Assembly (NCBI GenBank): GCA_933228675.1
Contig: OW121744.1
Location: 101,660,122-101,724,121, forward strand
DNA: 64,000 bases
DNA from: Stomorhina lunata
Lineage: Eukaryota > Arthropoda > Insecta > Diptera > Rhiniidae
Direction: 5' to 3'
Numbering within the stretch: position 1 is the stretch's first letter; every line of letters starts with the position of its first letter. A model generated the notes under the pieces. It was not told where the DNA came from. It did no database searches and saw nothing but the letters and a program-made list of their open reading frames with translations. The translations under genes and the position numbers were made by a program. Positions 37,426-49,351 of this stretch are shown here, piece after piece.

Positions 37426-39060
37426 ATAAGTTCATAATAAAAATGTCTAGAAAAAACTAATGAAACAATTATTAGATATAAAAAGCCACAAAAAGCTCTA
37501 AAGGCGTTTAATTTTAATGACTATAGCACAAAAAAAATTCCCCAAAAATGGCTATAGAAAAACGTATTTATAAATGAATTTTCCTTTTTTCACAATTTAA
37601 TTTTCTTAACTTGCCGTAACACCATGGCCCATGACTGGCTGGTCTTTGTGTTGGTAAAATGAACCAGGCCCAATTTTTGCCTTATTTTCGTTCTTGTTTT
37701 TGTTGGAATGGAAGTTATTGTTTATAATGGCGGTTGTTTGTTGGTGATTGTGATATAGCGGCGTTTGGTCTGGTGTTGTTGGTTGGTGCAAACATGTTGA
37801 CATTATCAGGCGACAAATCATTGTAATTTTTGAAGACGCCATTATAACACATAAATTATGGGTAAAAGGAGAGAGTGTTTGTGTTCGGTTGTGTGAGCTT
37901 CTTCTTGTATAAGTAAAGAGTGTAAAAGGAATCCATGAAAATGTTTAAGTAATGTTGTGTGCTAGAGTATGCAGTTGGAAGGAAAAAGTGGTGGGTTGCA
38001 AGGCCTTTAAGCAGACATGTTTTTTAATGACGTACAATTTTGAACAAGTCTTTGTATCGTCAACTACTGCTTCTGTTAAGTTTTCTGTCATAAAATCCTC
38101 CTATCGTCATCTTTTCCTTTGAAATATTTCCCCATAGATAACTTTTTAATAGAAAATATTTCCTAACATAAAATTTTCTATAGAAAGACGATAATGTTGC
38201 TAAAGAACGATTTATAGTTAAATGTTTATAAAATGTCATGTTTAAAGGCTTGAAAGCATAAGGCCTTGAAACCTTTCCCACTTGATATAAAGCGTGTGTG
38301 TGTGTCAATTTGTTTACTTACATTATGCTGTTGTGTGTATCTGTTATGTTAGTTGTTTACTTATTTGTATTGTTGTTACTGCTTAAACATGTTTTCAAAG
38401 GAAACGGAAGTTGTACTTGTATGAGCTTATTTTTCCATAGCATTCTTATAAAGTAGGTGTCATTATGGCCAAGTATACCTCGGTACTCACAAGTGTATGT
38501 ATATAACTTCTTCCTCCGTATCCTTGTATGTATCCGTCTACATATTGTGCCTTTTATTATGTAAAGATGAAATTTTATGAAAAGTGTTTGCAAAACCAAG
38601 ATAATAGTGTTTTCTTTCCTTATGTTTTACATAGCCTTGACAGAGGAGGGTTCCTGTGTATGTTGCCACTGTTGTCGTTGCTGTCCCTCAGTTTTTAACC
38701 ATTTGTACTTAAATTTGTTTGTGGTTAAATAAACATTATTTTCTCGTAAATAAAAGATTTTTATCTTATGAAATGACAAATGTTTTTATTAAAATATTTT
38801 AAACAAAAAAATATACAGATAAAAAATGAATTGGAGAAAAAGTTAATGTTGTTTTTTGTTTTTATTTTAGTGTCTTGTAAACAAATTTTGAGATAAAACA
38901 GATACACGAGGCGTTCAAACAAACCAACATATGTATAATATTAAATAAATTGATAACAAGTGAAAAATGATGGATCAAATTTTAGGAATAATCATAAATA
39001 ACATGGTGGGATAGATTTCTTCCAAGGCAGCTTCTTGAAGTAATAGTACAAAAATATTAC
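37426..39060. other. single-copy island, slightly GC-richer, with possible short reading frames
   Basis: 1.6 kb between arrays J and K. It contains the 37606-37842 minus-strand frame, a short TG tract (38293-38308), and two other minus-strand frames of about 80 codons (38060-38308 and 38357-38599) that have no recognisable domain. Part of the first is array-like sequence. Confidence 0.55.
37606..37842 (-). CDS. possible small open reading frame, 78 codons, unknown product
   Basis: I do not recognise this protein. It is listed because, unlike the other frames in the window, it is neither repeat-derived nor dominated by Phe/Lys/Ile. It begins MASSKITMICRLIM, continues with a His/Gln/Thr-rich and then Asn/Lys-rich middle (low complexity of the kind common in fly proteins), and ends GHGVTAS before a TAA stop. 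The Met at 37842 is the first in frame. There is no clear signal peptide, membrane segment or motif, and no visible promoter or poly-A signal. It sits in a small single-copy island between two minisatellite arrays. It could be a real small gene, an exon of a larger gene, or chance; chance is the most likely. Confidence 0.2.
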   Translation of the reverse strand: MASSKITMICRLIMSTCLHQPTTPDQTPLYHNHQQTTAIINNNFHSNKNKNENKAKIGPGSFYQHKDQPVMGHGVTAS

Positions 39061-42000
39061 TCGTATAGAAAATGTAATCTTACTAGAAAATTTTTATAAT
39101 GAAAAATTTTCTACAGAAAAATTCCAAAATTCCAAAAAAAAATCTATTGAAAAATTTTAATAATTAACAATTTTTCATAGAAAAATCATTTATAGAAAAA
39201 TATTTATTTTTATATATTTATAATATATATATATGTATTTATAATATTTATATTTATTTATTATATTTATAATGAAAAAGTTTCTATAGAGAAATTTTTA
39301 TAATGAAAAACTTTCTATAGAAACATTTTTATAATGAAAAATTTTCTATAGAAAAAGTTTTTATAATGAAAAATTTTCTATAGAAAAATTTTGATAATGA
39401 AAAATTTTCTATAGAAAAATTTTGATAATGAAAAATTTTCTATAGAAAAATTTTTATAATGAAAAATTTTTATAATGAAAAATTTTCTATAGAAAAATTT
39501 TTATAATGAAAAATTTTCTATAGAAAAATTTTTATAATGAAAAATTTTCTATAGAAAAATTATTATAATGAAAAATTTTCTACAGAAAAATTTTTATAAT
39601 GAAAAATTTTCTATAGAAAAATTTTTATAATGAAAAATTTTCTACAGAAAAATTTTTATAATGAAAAATTTTCTATAGAAGTATTTTATAATGAAAAATT
39701 TTCTATAGAAACATTTTTATAATGAAAAATTTTCTATAGAAAAATTTTGATAATGAAAAATTTTCTATAGAAAAATTTTTATAATGAAAAATTTTCTATA
39801 GAAAAATTTTAATAATGAAAAATTTTCTATAGAAAAATTTTTATAATGAAAAATTTTCTATAGAAAAATTTTTATAATGAACAATTTTCTATAGAAAAAT
39901 TTTTATAATGAAAAATTTTCTATAGAAAAATTTTTATAATGAAAAATTTTCTATAGAAAAATTTTTATAATGAAAAATTTTCTATAGAAAAATTTTTATA
40001 ATGAAAAATTTTCTATAGAAACATTTTTATAATGAAAAATTTTCTATAGAAACATTTTTATAATGAAAAATTTTCTATAGAAACATTTTTATAATGAAAA
40101 ATTTTCTATATTAAAATTTTTATTATCAAAAATTTTCCTTATAAAATTTTTTATAATGAAAAATTTTATATAGAAAAATTTTTATAATGAAAAATTTTCT
40201 ATAGAAAAATTTTGATAATGAAAAATTTTCTATAGAAAAATTTTGATAATGAAAAATTTTCTATAGAAAAATTTTTATAATGAAAAATTTTTATAATGAA
40301 AAATTTTCTATAGAAAAATTTTTATAATGAAAAATTTTCTATAGAAAAATTTTTATAATGAAAAATTTTCTATAGAAAAATTATTATAATGAAAAATTTT
40401 CTACAGAAAAATTTTTATAATGAAAAATTTTCTATAGAAAAATTTTTATAATGAAAAATTTTCTACAGAAAAATTTTTATAATGAAAAATTTTCTATAGA
40501 AGTATTTTATAATGAAAAATTTTCTATAGAAACATTTTTATAATGAAAAATTTTCTATAGAAAAATTTTGATAATGAAAAATTTTCTATAGAAAAATTTT
40601 TATAATGAAAAATTTTCTATAGAAAAATTTTAATAATGAAAAATTTTCTATAGAAAAATTTTTATAATGAAAAATTTTCTATAGAAAAATTTTGATAATG
40701 AAAAATTTTCTATAGAAAAATTTTGATAATGAAAAATTTTCTATAGAAAAATTTTGATAATGAAAAATTTTCTATAGAAAAATTTTGATAATGAAAAATT
40801 TTCTATAGAAAAATTTTTATAATGAAAAATTTTCTATAGAAAAATTTTGATAATGAAAAATTTTCTATAGAAAAATTTTGACAATGAAAAATTTTCTATA
40901 GAAAAATTTTGATAATGAAAAATTTTCTATAGAAAAATTTTGATAATGAAAAATTTTCTATAGAAAAATTTTGACAATGAAAAATTTTCTATAGAAAAAT
41001 TTTGATAATGAAAAATTTTCTATAGAAAAATTTTGATAATGAAAAATTTTCTATAGAAAAATTTTGATAATGAAAAATTTTCTATAGAAAAATTTTGATA
41101 ATGAAAAATTTTCTATAGAAAAATTTTTATAATGAAAAATTTTCTATAGAAAAATTTTCTATAGAAAAATTTTTATAATGAAAAATTTTCTATAGAAAAA
41201 TTTTTATAATGAAAAATTTTCTATAGAAAAATTTTTATAATGAAAAATTTTCTATAGAAAAATTTTTATAATGAAAAATTTTCTATAGAAAAATTTTATA
41301 ATGAAAAATTTTCTATAGAAAAATTTTTATAATGAAAAATTTTCTATAGAAAAATTTTTATAATGAAAAATTTTCTATAGAAAAATTTTTATAATGAAAA
41401 ATTTTCTATAGAAACATTTTTATAATGAAAAATTTTCTATATTAAAATTTTTATAATCAAAAATTTTCCTTAGAAAATTTTTTATAATGAAAAATTTTAT
41501 ATAGAAAAATTTTTATAATGCAAAATTTTCTATAGTAAAATTTTTATAATAAAATTTTTTTTTATCAAAAAACTTTTATAATGAAGAATGTTCTATTGAA
41601 AAGTTTTTGTAATGAAAATTTTTATAATGAAAAATTTTCTATAGAAAAATTTTTATAATGAAAAATTTTCTATAGAAAAATTTTGACAATGAAAAATTGT
41701 CTATAGAAAAATTTTTATAATGAAAAATTTTCTATAGAAAAATTTTTATAATGAAAGATTTTCTATAGAAAAATTTTTATAATGAAAAATTTTCTATAGA
41801 AACATTTTTATAATGAAAAATTTTCAATAGTAAAATTTTTATAATCAAAAATTTTCCTTAGAAAATTTTTTATAATGAAAAATTTTATATAGAAAAATTT
41901 TTATAATGCAAAATTTTCTATAGTAAAATTTTTATAATAATTTTTTTTTTTATAGAAAAACTTTTATAATGAAGAATGTTCTATTGAAAAGTTTTTGTAA

Positions 42001-43660
42001 TGAAAATTTTTATAATGAAAAATTTTCTATAGAAAAATTTTTATAATGAAAAATTTTCTATAGAAAAATTTTGACAATGAAAAATTGTCTATAGAAAAAT
42101 TTTCTATAGAAAAATTTTTATAATGAAAGATTTTCTATAGAAAAATTTTTATAATGAAAAATTTTCTATAGAAACATTTTTATAATGAAAAATTTTCTAT
42201 AGTAAAATTTTTATAATCAAAAATTTTCCTTAGAAAATTTTTTATAATGAAAAATTTTATATAGAAAAATTTTTAAAATGCAAAATTTTCTATAGTAAAA
42301 TTTGAATAATAAAATTTTTTTTATAGAAAAACTATTATAATGAATAGTTTTTTTTCTACTGAATAGTTTTTGTAATGAAAAATTTTATATAGAAAAATTT
42401 TTATAAACAAAAATTTTCTATAGAAAATTTTTATAAACAAAAAATTTTCTATAGAAAATTTTTATAACAAAAAATTTTCTATAGAAAAATTTTTAAAATA
42501 AAAAATTTTCTATAGAAATATTTTTATAATAAAAAATTTTCCATAGAAAAATTTTTGTATAGAAACATTTTCTATAGAAATTTTCTATATAAAAAATTTT
42601 ACAATGAAAATTTTCAACTTGAAAATTGTTATGATAAAAACTTTTGTTCCCTAATTATACAATTATACAATTTTTATAACTAAAATTTTCTATACGAAAT
42701 TCTTTAATGAAACGTTTTCTATAAGAAAAATTATTATCAAAGATTTTCTATAGAAAAATTATTTAATAAAAAAAACTTCTAAAGCTAATTTTTATAACGA
42801 AAAATATTTTTTGCAAAATGTTTAAAATCAAAAATTTTCTATAGAAAAATTTTTATACTGAAAATTTTTCTCTAGAAAATATTTTAAAAAAAAACTTCAA
42901 TAGAAAAATTTTTGAAATGAAACATTTTTTATACAAAAATTTTTATAATGAAAAATTTTCAAAAGAATATTTTTCATAATAATTACTTTTTTTAATAGAA
43001 AAGTTTTCATAATAAAATTTTTTTTATAAAAATTTGTAATGAAAAATTTTCTATAAATTAATTTTTGTAATGAAAAATTATTTAAAAAAAATAATTTTCT
43101 ATCGCAAAATTTTTAAAAAGAAAAAAATTTTATAGAAGAATTTCTAAAATAAAAAAATTTCTGTAGAAGCATTTTTAAAATGAAAAAGTTTTAATAGAAA
43201 AATTAGTATAGTGAAAAACTTTCTAAAGACAATTTTTTCAAATCAAAAATTTTTCATAGAAAAAAAAATTAATACTAAATTTTTATAGAACTTTTTTTTT
43301 TTCTTTGTAAAAAATTTTCTATAGAAATTTTTTCTTTGTAAAAAATTTTCTATAGAAATTTTCTATTAAAATTTTTCTATGAAAACATTTTTCATTTTGC
43401 CTTTAGAAAATTTTTCATTATAAAAATTTTTTTATTAAACATTTATCTTTTCTATAGAAATTTTTTTCTTTTCAAAGTTTTTCTATAGAAAATTTCAAAA
43501 ATTATTTTATATAAAATTTTTCATAAAAATTTCAAAATTCAAAATTTTTATAATGGAAAATTTCTGTAAAAAAATGTTTGTAATAAAAAATGTAACAAAG
43601 AAAAAAATTTTGGAATACAAATTTTCTATAAAAAAAATTTCATAATAAAAAATTGTTGTA
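39061..43660. repeat. 31-bp minisatellite, ATAATG family, array K
   Basis: About 115 recognisable units of 31 bp containing TTTTTATAATGAAAAATTTT followed by CTATAG, with TTGATAATG and TTAATAATG variants. It is highly ordered from 39290 to 42350 and decays progressively to 43660. Internal duplications are clear: AGTATTTTATAATG recurs with an offset of 821 bp (39680 and 40501), and a marker AATTTTCCTTA(T/G)A lies near 40131, 41462, 41850 and 42222. No coding signal. Confidence 0.97.
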
Positions 43661-44936
43661 ACGAAAAGTCTTCCTTTCGTCAACTTTTCTATAGAAAAGT
43701 CTTCCTTTCGTCAACTTTTCTATAGAAAAGTCTTCCTTTCGTCAACTTTTCTATAGAAAAGTCTTCCTTTTGTCAACTTTTCTATAGAAAAGTCTTCCTT
43801 TCGTCAACTTTTCTATAGAAAAGTCTTCCTTTCGTCAACTTTTCTATAGAAAAGTCTTCCCTTCATCAACTTTTCTATTGTAAAGTCTTCTTTTCGTCAA
43901 CTTTACTACAGAAAAGTCTTCCTTTCATCAACTTTTCTATAGTAAAGTCTTCCTTTCGTCAACTTTTCCATAGAAAAGTCTTCCTAACGTCAACTCTTCT
44001 ATAGAAAAGTCTTCCTTTCGTTAACTCTTCTATAGAAAAGTCTTCCTTTCGTCAACTTTTCTTTAAAAAAGTCTTTCTTACGACAACTTTCCTTTAGAAA
44101 AGTCTTTATTACGACAACTTTTCTTTAGAAAAGTCTTCCTTTCGTCAACTTTTCTTTAGAAAAGTCTGCCTTTCGTCAACTTTTCTTTAGAAAATTTTTC
44201 CTTTCGCCAATATTTCTTTAGAAAAGTCTTTCATTCGTCATCTTTTCTCTAGAAAAGTCTTCTTTTCGCCAACTTTTCTTTATAAAAGACTTCCTTCCGT
44301 CAACTTTTCTTTAGAAAAGTCTTCATTTCGTCAACTTTTCTTTAGAAAAGTCTTCCTATTGTCAACTTTTCTTTAGAAAATTTTTTCTTTCGTCAATTTT
44401 TCTTTAGAAAAGTATTTCATTCATCATCGTTTCTATAGAAAAGTCTTCTTTTTGCCAAATTTTCTTTAGAAAAGTCTTCCTTTCGTCAACTTTTCTTTAG
44501 AAAAGTCTTCCTTTCGTCAACTTTTCTTTAGAAAAGTATTCCTTTCATCAAGTTTTCTCTAGAAAAGTCTTCCTTTCGTCAATTTTTCTTTAGAAAAGTC
44601 TTTCTTTCATTAACTTTTCTTTAGAAAAGTCTTCCATTCGTCAACTTTTCTTTAGAAAAGTCTTCCTTTCGTCAAACTTTCTTTAGAAAAGTCTTATTTT
44701 CGTAAACACTTTTATAGAAAAGTCTTCTTTTCGTATACTTTTCTTTAGAAAATCTTTCTCTCTTCAACTTTTCTTTAGAAAAGTCTTTCTTTCATCAACT
44801 TTTCTTCAGAAAAATTTTCCTTTGTAAATATTTCTATAGAAATTTCTTCCTTTCTTCAACTTTTCTATAGAAAGGTCTTCCTTTCGTTAACTTTTCTATA
44901 GAAAAGTCTTGCTCTGGTCAACTTTTCTATAGAAAA
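43661..44936 (-). repeat. 31-bp minisatellite, GTTGAC family, inverted array L
   Basis: About 41 units read on + as AAAAGTCTTCCTTTCGTCAA with TTTTCTATAG (first third) or TTTTCTTTAG (middle). Orientation is opposite to arrays F and J. It directly follows the decayed end of K. Confidence 0.97.
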
Positions 44937-46079
44937 TGATGATTATTTATGAAATGTTTCCCTGGTTTTATTTTTTTAATGCTCTTGCATGACTTTTAAT
45001 AGTTGTTATGCATCTAAGCCAGTATTTTACGCCTTAGCCAATAACATGGTTTAATTCATATGCAATATTAGAAAAAAAAACAGACTTTAATTCGAGGTGC
45101 TTTTCACATAAAAAAAGCTCTTTAACTAGAAAAAAATAAAAATAAATTCTTTTTATAACAATGCCCAACTCTATAACAATAAAAACAGATAAAAATAGTT
45201 TTTGAAATTGCAAAAAAAAAAAATGAAATAAAATAAAAATGAATAAAAAAGGAAAAACTATTTGCAATTTATCAATCATGTTATTGTTGAATCTATATAG
45301 AGTAGAAATCCTTTTGTGTTAAACTATAAATGTGTCAGTATATAATTTCTAAAGGGAGTGTGTTTGTATGTATGTGTGATAGTGTGAGAGTGTGACTGAA
45401 TGAATTTGGCATGTGTGAAAGTGTCACAATGATACATGTGTATGGTTAGGAGAGAATGTATGTATGATTAAGGATTTGCATATACATATGTATGTATGTG
45501 TGCATTAGACTGTAACACAATATGTCACAAACAATTTTCCAAAAATATCGTCGAAATATAGTATTACAAAAAAAATGTATAAAAAATAACAAAAAAAAAC
45601 TGTTAACATTGCTAAAATAACAACAAAATTCAAAAATTTTTTGACCAGAAAAAAACTTTATGAAATTTAGTATCAAACTGGCAAGTGTTTTATTTATAGG
45701 CTTCTATTTGGTATTTTGTGTGTTTTTATATTCTATGAGTATTTTTCTCTTCAAAATTCCACAATCCCTATAAGTATTTGGGTATATGGTATTGTTGGAA
45801 TATCAAATATGAATTCATAACAACAACGAAAATGACGATAACTGGAAAAAAAGAAAAAAAGTGGACGCAAAAGGGATTGTTACTGGGATTAAGATGAATT
45901 TTGTTTAAGGCCATGAATAAATAACTCATCAACATTTATATGAAGTGAAGTGATTTTTTCGGGGAAATATGCCTGAAAATGATTTAGGTTTTAAGCCAAG
46001 TGTGAATTTTGAAACAAAAGTGTAAATTTTTTAAAAGTCAATTGAATTTTAATCAACAGAACTAGAGTTTTGAGTTAGA
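44937..46079. other. single-copy AT-rich stretch, no gene seen
   Basis: About 1.1 kb, with TATG/TGTG-rich patches at 45360-45500. Two minus-strand frames of 76-81 codons are Phe-rich and low in complexity, with no domain, and are not called. Confidence 0.6.
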
Positions 46080-47872
46080 GAGCAAAAAAAATATTTTCTA
46101 TAGAAAAATATTTCTAACGAAAAATGTTCTATAGAAAAATTATTCTATAGAAAAATATTTCTGTAGAAAAATTTTGTTATAGAAAAATATTCTTATAAAA
46201 AAATTTTTCTATAGAAGAATATTTCTATAGAAAAAAATTCTTACGAAAATTTTTCTATAGAAAATTAATTCTAACGAAAATTTTTCTATAGAAAAATCAT
46301 TCTAACGAAAATTTTTCTTTGGAAAACTAATTCTAACGAAAATCTTTCTATAGAAAAATAATTCTAACGTAAATTTTTCTATAGAAAAATATTTCGAACA
46401 TAAATTTTTCTATAGAAAAAAAATTCTAACGAAAATTTTTCTATAGAAAAATAGAATTATTTTTTTCTATAGAAAAATAATTCTACCGAAAATGTATCTA
46501 TAGAAAAATATTTCGAACGAAAATTTTTCTATAGAAAAATAATTATAACGAAAATTTTTCTATAGAAAAATAATTCTAACGAAAATTTTTCTATAGAAAA
46601 ATAATTATAACGAAAATTTTTCTATAGAAAAATAATTCTAACGAAAATTTTTCTATAGAAAAATAATTCTAACGAAAATTTTTCTATAGAAAAATATTTT
46701 TAACGAAAATTTTTCTATAGAAAAATATTTTTAACGAAAATTTTTCTATAGAAAAATATTTCTATTGAAAATTTTTCTATAGAAAAATATTTCTATTGAA
46801 AGTTTTTCTATAGAAAAATATTTCTATTGAAAATTTTTCTATAGAAAAATATTTCTATTGAAAATTTTTCTATAGAAAAATATTTCTATCGAAAATTTTT
46901 CTATAGAAAAATATTTCTATCGAAAATTTTTCTATAGAAAAATATTTCTATCGAAAATTTTTCTATAGAAAAAAATTTCTATCGAAAATTTTTCTATAGA
47001 AAAATATTTCTATCGAAAATTTTTCTATAGAAAAATATTTCTATCCAAAAATTTTTCTATAGAAAAATATTTCTGTCGAAAATTTTTCTATAGAAAAATA
47101 TTTCTATCGAAAATTTTTCTATAGAAAAATATTTCTATCGAAAATTTTTCTATAGAAAAATATTTCTATCGAAAATTTTTCTATAGAAAAATATTTCTAT
47201 CGAAAATTTTTCTATAGAAAAATATTTCTATCGAAAATTTTTCTATAGAAAAATATTTCTATCGAAAATTTTTCTATAGAAAAATATTTCTATCGAAAAT
47301 TTTTCTATAGAAAAATATTTCTATCGAAAATTTTTCTATAGAAAAATATTTCTATCGAAAATTTTTCTATAGAAAAATATTTCTATCGAAAATTTTTCTA
47401 TAGAAAAATATTTCTATCGAAAATTTTTCTATAGAAAAATATTTCTATCGAAAATTTTTCTTTAGAAAAATATTTCTATCGAAAATTTTTCTATAGAAAA
47501 ATATTTCTATCGAAAATTTTTCTATAGAAAAATATTTCTATCGAAAATTTTTCTTTAGAAAAATATTTCTATCGAAAATTTTTCTATAGAAAAATATTTC
47601 TATCGAAAATTTTTCTATAGAAAAATATTTCTATCGAACATTTTTCTATAGAAAAATATTTCTATCGAAAATTTTTCTATAGAAAAATATTTCTATCGAA
47701 AATTTTTCTATAGAAAAATATTTCTATCGATAAATTTTTGTATAGAAAAATATTTCTATCGATAAATTTTTGTATAGAAAAATATTTCTTTCGAAAATTT
47801 TTCTATAGAAAAATATTTCTATAGAAAAATATTTCTGTCAAAAATTTTTCTATAGAAAAATATTTCCTTATT
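46080..47872 (+). repeat. 31-bp minisatellite, CTAWCG family, array M
   Basis: About 58 units containing TTTTTCTATAGAAAAATA. A variant gradient runs left to right: TTCTAACG (46100-46740), then TTCTATTG (46750-46860), then TTCTATCG (46860-47760) next to the spacer. Confidence 0.97.
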
Positions 47873-49351
47873 TTTATGTAGCCTTGGCCTCAATACTTTG
47901 CTTATACTTTTGAATACAATTAATCATTTTCTTAATACTCATTATTTTGATTAAAGTTCATAAAAAGGTATCTTCATCAGTTATCAATTATTTCCTGAGG
48001 TTTTGTATTAAATAACAATAAAATCATTCAAAAGACATCAACTTACATGTCTGTCTGTCCTTATGTCTGTCTGTCTGCCTATTTTTAATATTTGAGGCTT
48101 TGAATTGTTGTCATTTATCATTGAATTGATAAAAGAGTTTATTTGAAAAATATCGATAAATAAAAAGACATTCATAAAGAATATATGAATGAACTTCTGC
48201 GTAAAAGTATTGTAAATTATTTTCAGTTTTTTATCACAAATATTTTCTAAGGACAAAAGTAAATAAAGAGACAAGATATACAAGATTATTTATTATATAA
48301 TACACATACATATTCTTATATGAACACAGGAAGTTATATTTATTATAGTAAATAATTTGGTATTAGTGTATGTGTTGTTATGAGTGCATATGTGTAAGTG
48401 TTGTGTACTTTTTTTGGGGTCGTTTAATATCATAAATTAATGTCACTTGTGATTTTCTGTACAAATAAACTAAATTTTATTATCTGTATAAATTGACAGG
48501 TTTCATTACATATCCTTTATTATGAAAGATAAGAATAACTAAATATTTTTATGTATATCCGTTTTGCTAGATATATTTGTTTAAGAAATACAGAAGTTAA
48601 TAAAATTGTTGGGCTTATAAACCGGAATTAACATCGGACATAAAACAGATTTGGAATAATAAAAAAAAACTAGTAGAATTAATAAATGTGTTTAATTGAT
48701 ATTAAAATTCCGAAATTTGTCTAATTTTTATAAGAATTTTTGAGTTTTCGATCATATGACAAAAAAGTCAAACCGATTTTACTACAATCTAAAATGTAGT
48801 TATATACTCCCATATATTGCCTTTAGATTTTAAGAACAAAAAATTGCCCGAATTTGCAAACGAATCCAAAAAATATGATTTTATAAGAAATGGCAAATTT
48901 ATTTATATATACCATAATTTTAACTAAAAAAATGAAAATTAGGTTTAATTTCTTACATTATTAAAGATATTTTAAGTAACCAATAAAATAAGTTTAAAAC
49001 CATTTATATACCTTGTGCAGTTTTTCAGAAATTTTTAGTCAAATTTAAAAAAAAAATGTTTTTTCAAAAACATACTTTTTAGTTTTTTTTTTAATTTTTC
49101 CCAGAAAAGTCTTAGAACTTTTTGAATATAAGCTAAGAGCTAACAGTTTAATATTTTGCACATATTTTCCTTTTAATAAATGTATAAAACATATTCAAAA
49201 GGTATTTATAAGAGGTACAATTAATACATAGAAAACACAGGCATAGGCAGCCCATACCACCAGTAGCCGAAGAATTTTTATAAATTTCGTAAATACCTCC
49301 ATCGTTAATGAAACTACCGAAAAAGTATATTAAAAGCATTCATTGTGTTTC
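47873..49351. other. single-copy spacer between inverted arrays M and N
   Basis: About 1.48 kb of AT-rich DNA forming the loop of the M/N pair. A TGTC-rich tract at 48045-48080 resembles the complement of the CAGA tail of the dispersed element. Short minus-strand frames (48038-48283 and 49148-49339) show no domain. Confidence 0.6.
48045..48080. repeat. short imperfect (TGTC)n tract
   Basis: ATGTCTGTCTGTCC and a second TGTCTGTCTGTCTG block, complementary to CAGA. Confidence 0.8.

Noticed and set aside
38060..38599. Two minus-strand frames of 80-82 codons
   Set aside because: Part of the first is array-like sequence; neither shows a domain or start context.
27646..49351. Homology between the two spacers of almost equal length (about 1.47 and 1.48 kb)
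   Set aside because: Reading both through, I found no shared sequence beyond AT composition; the equal length is probably chance.
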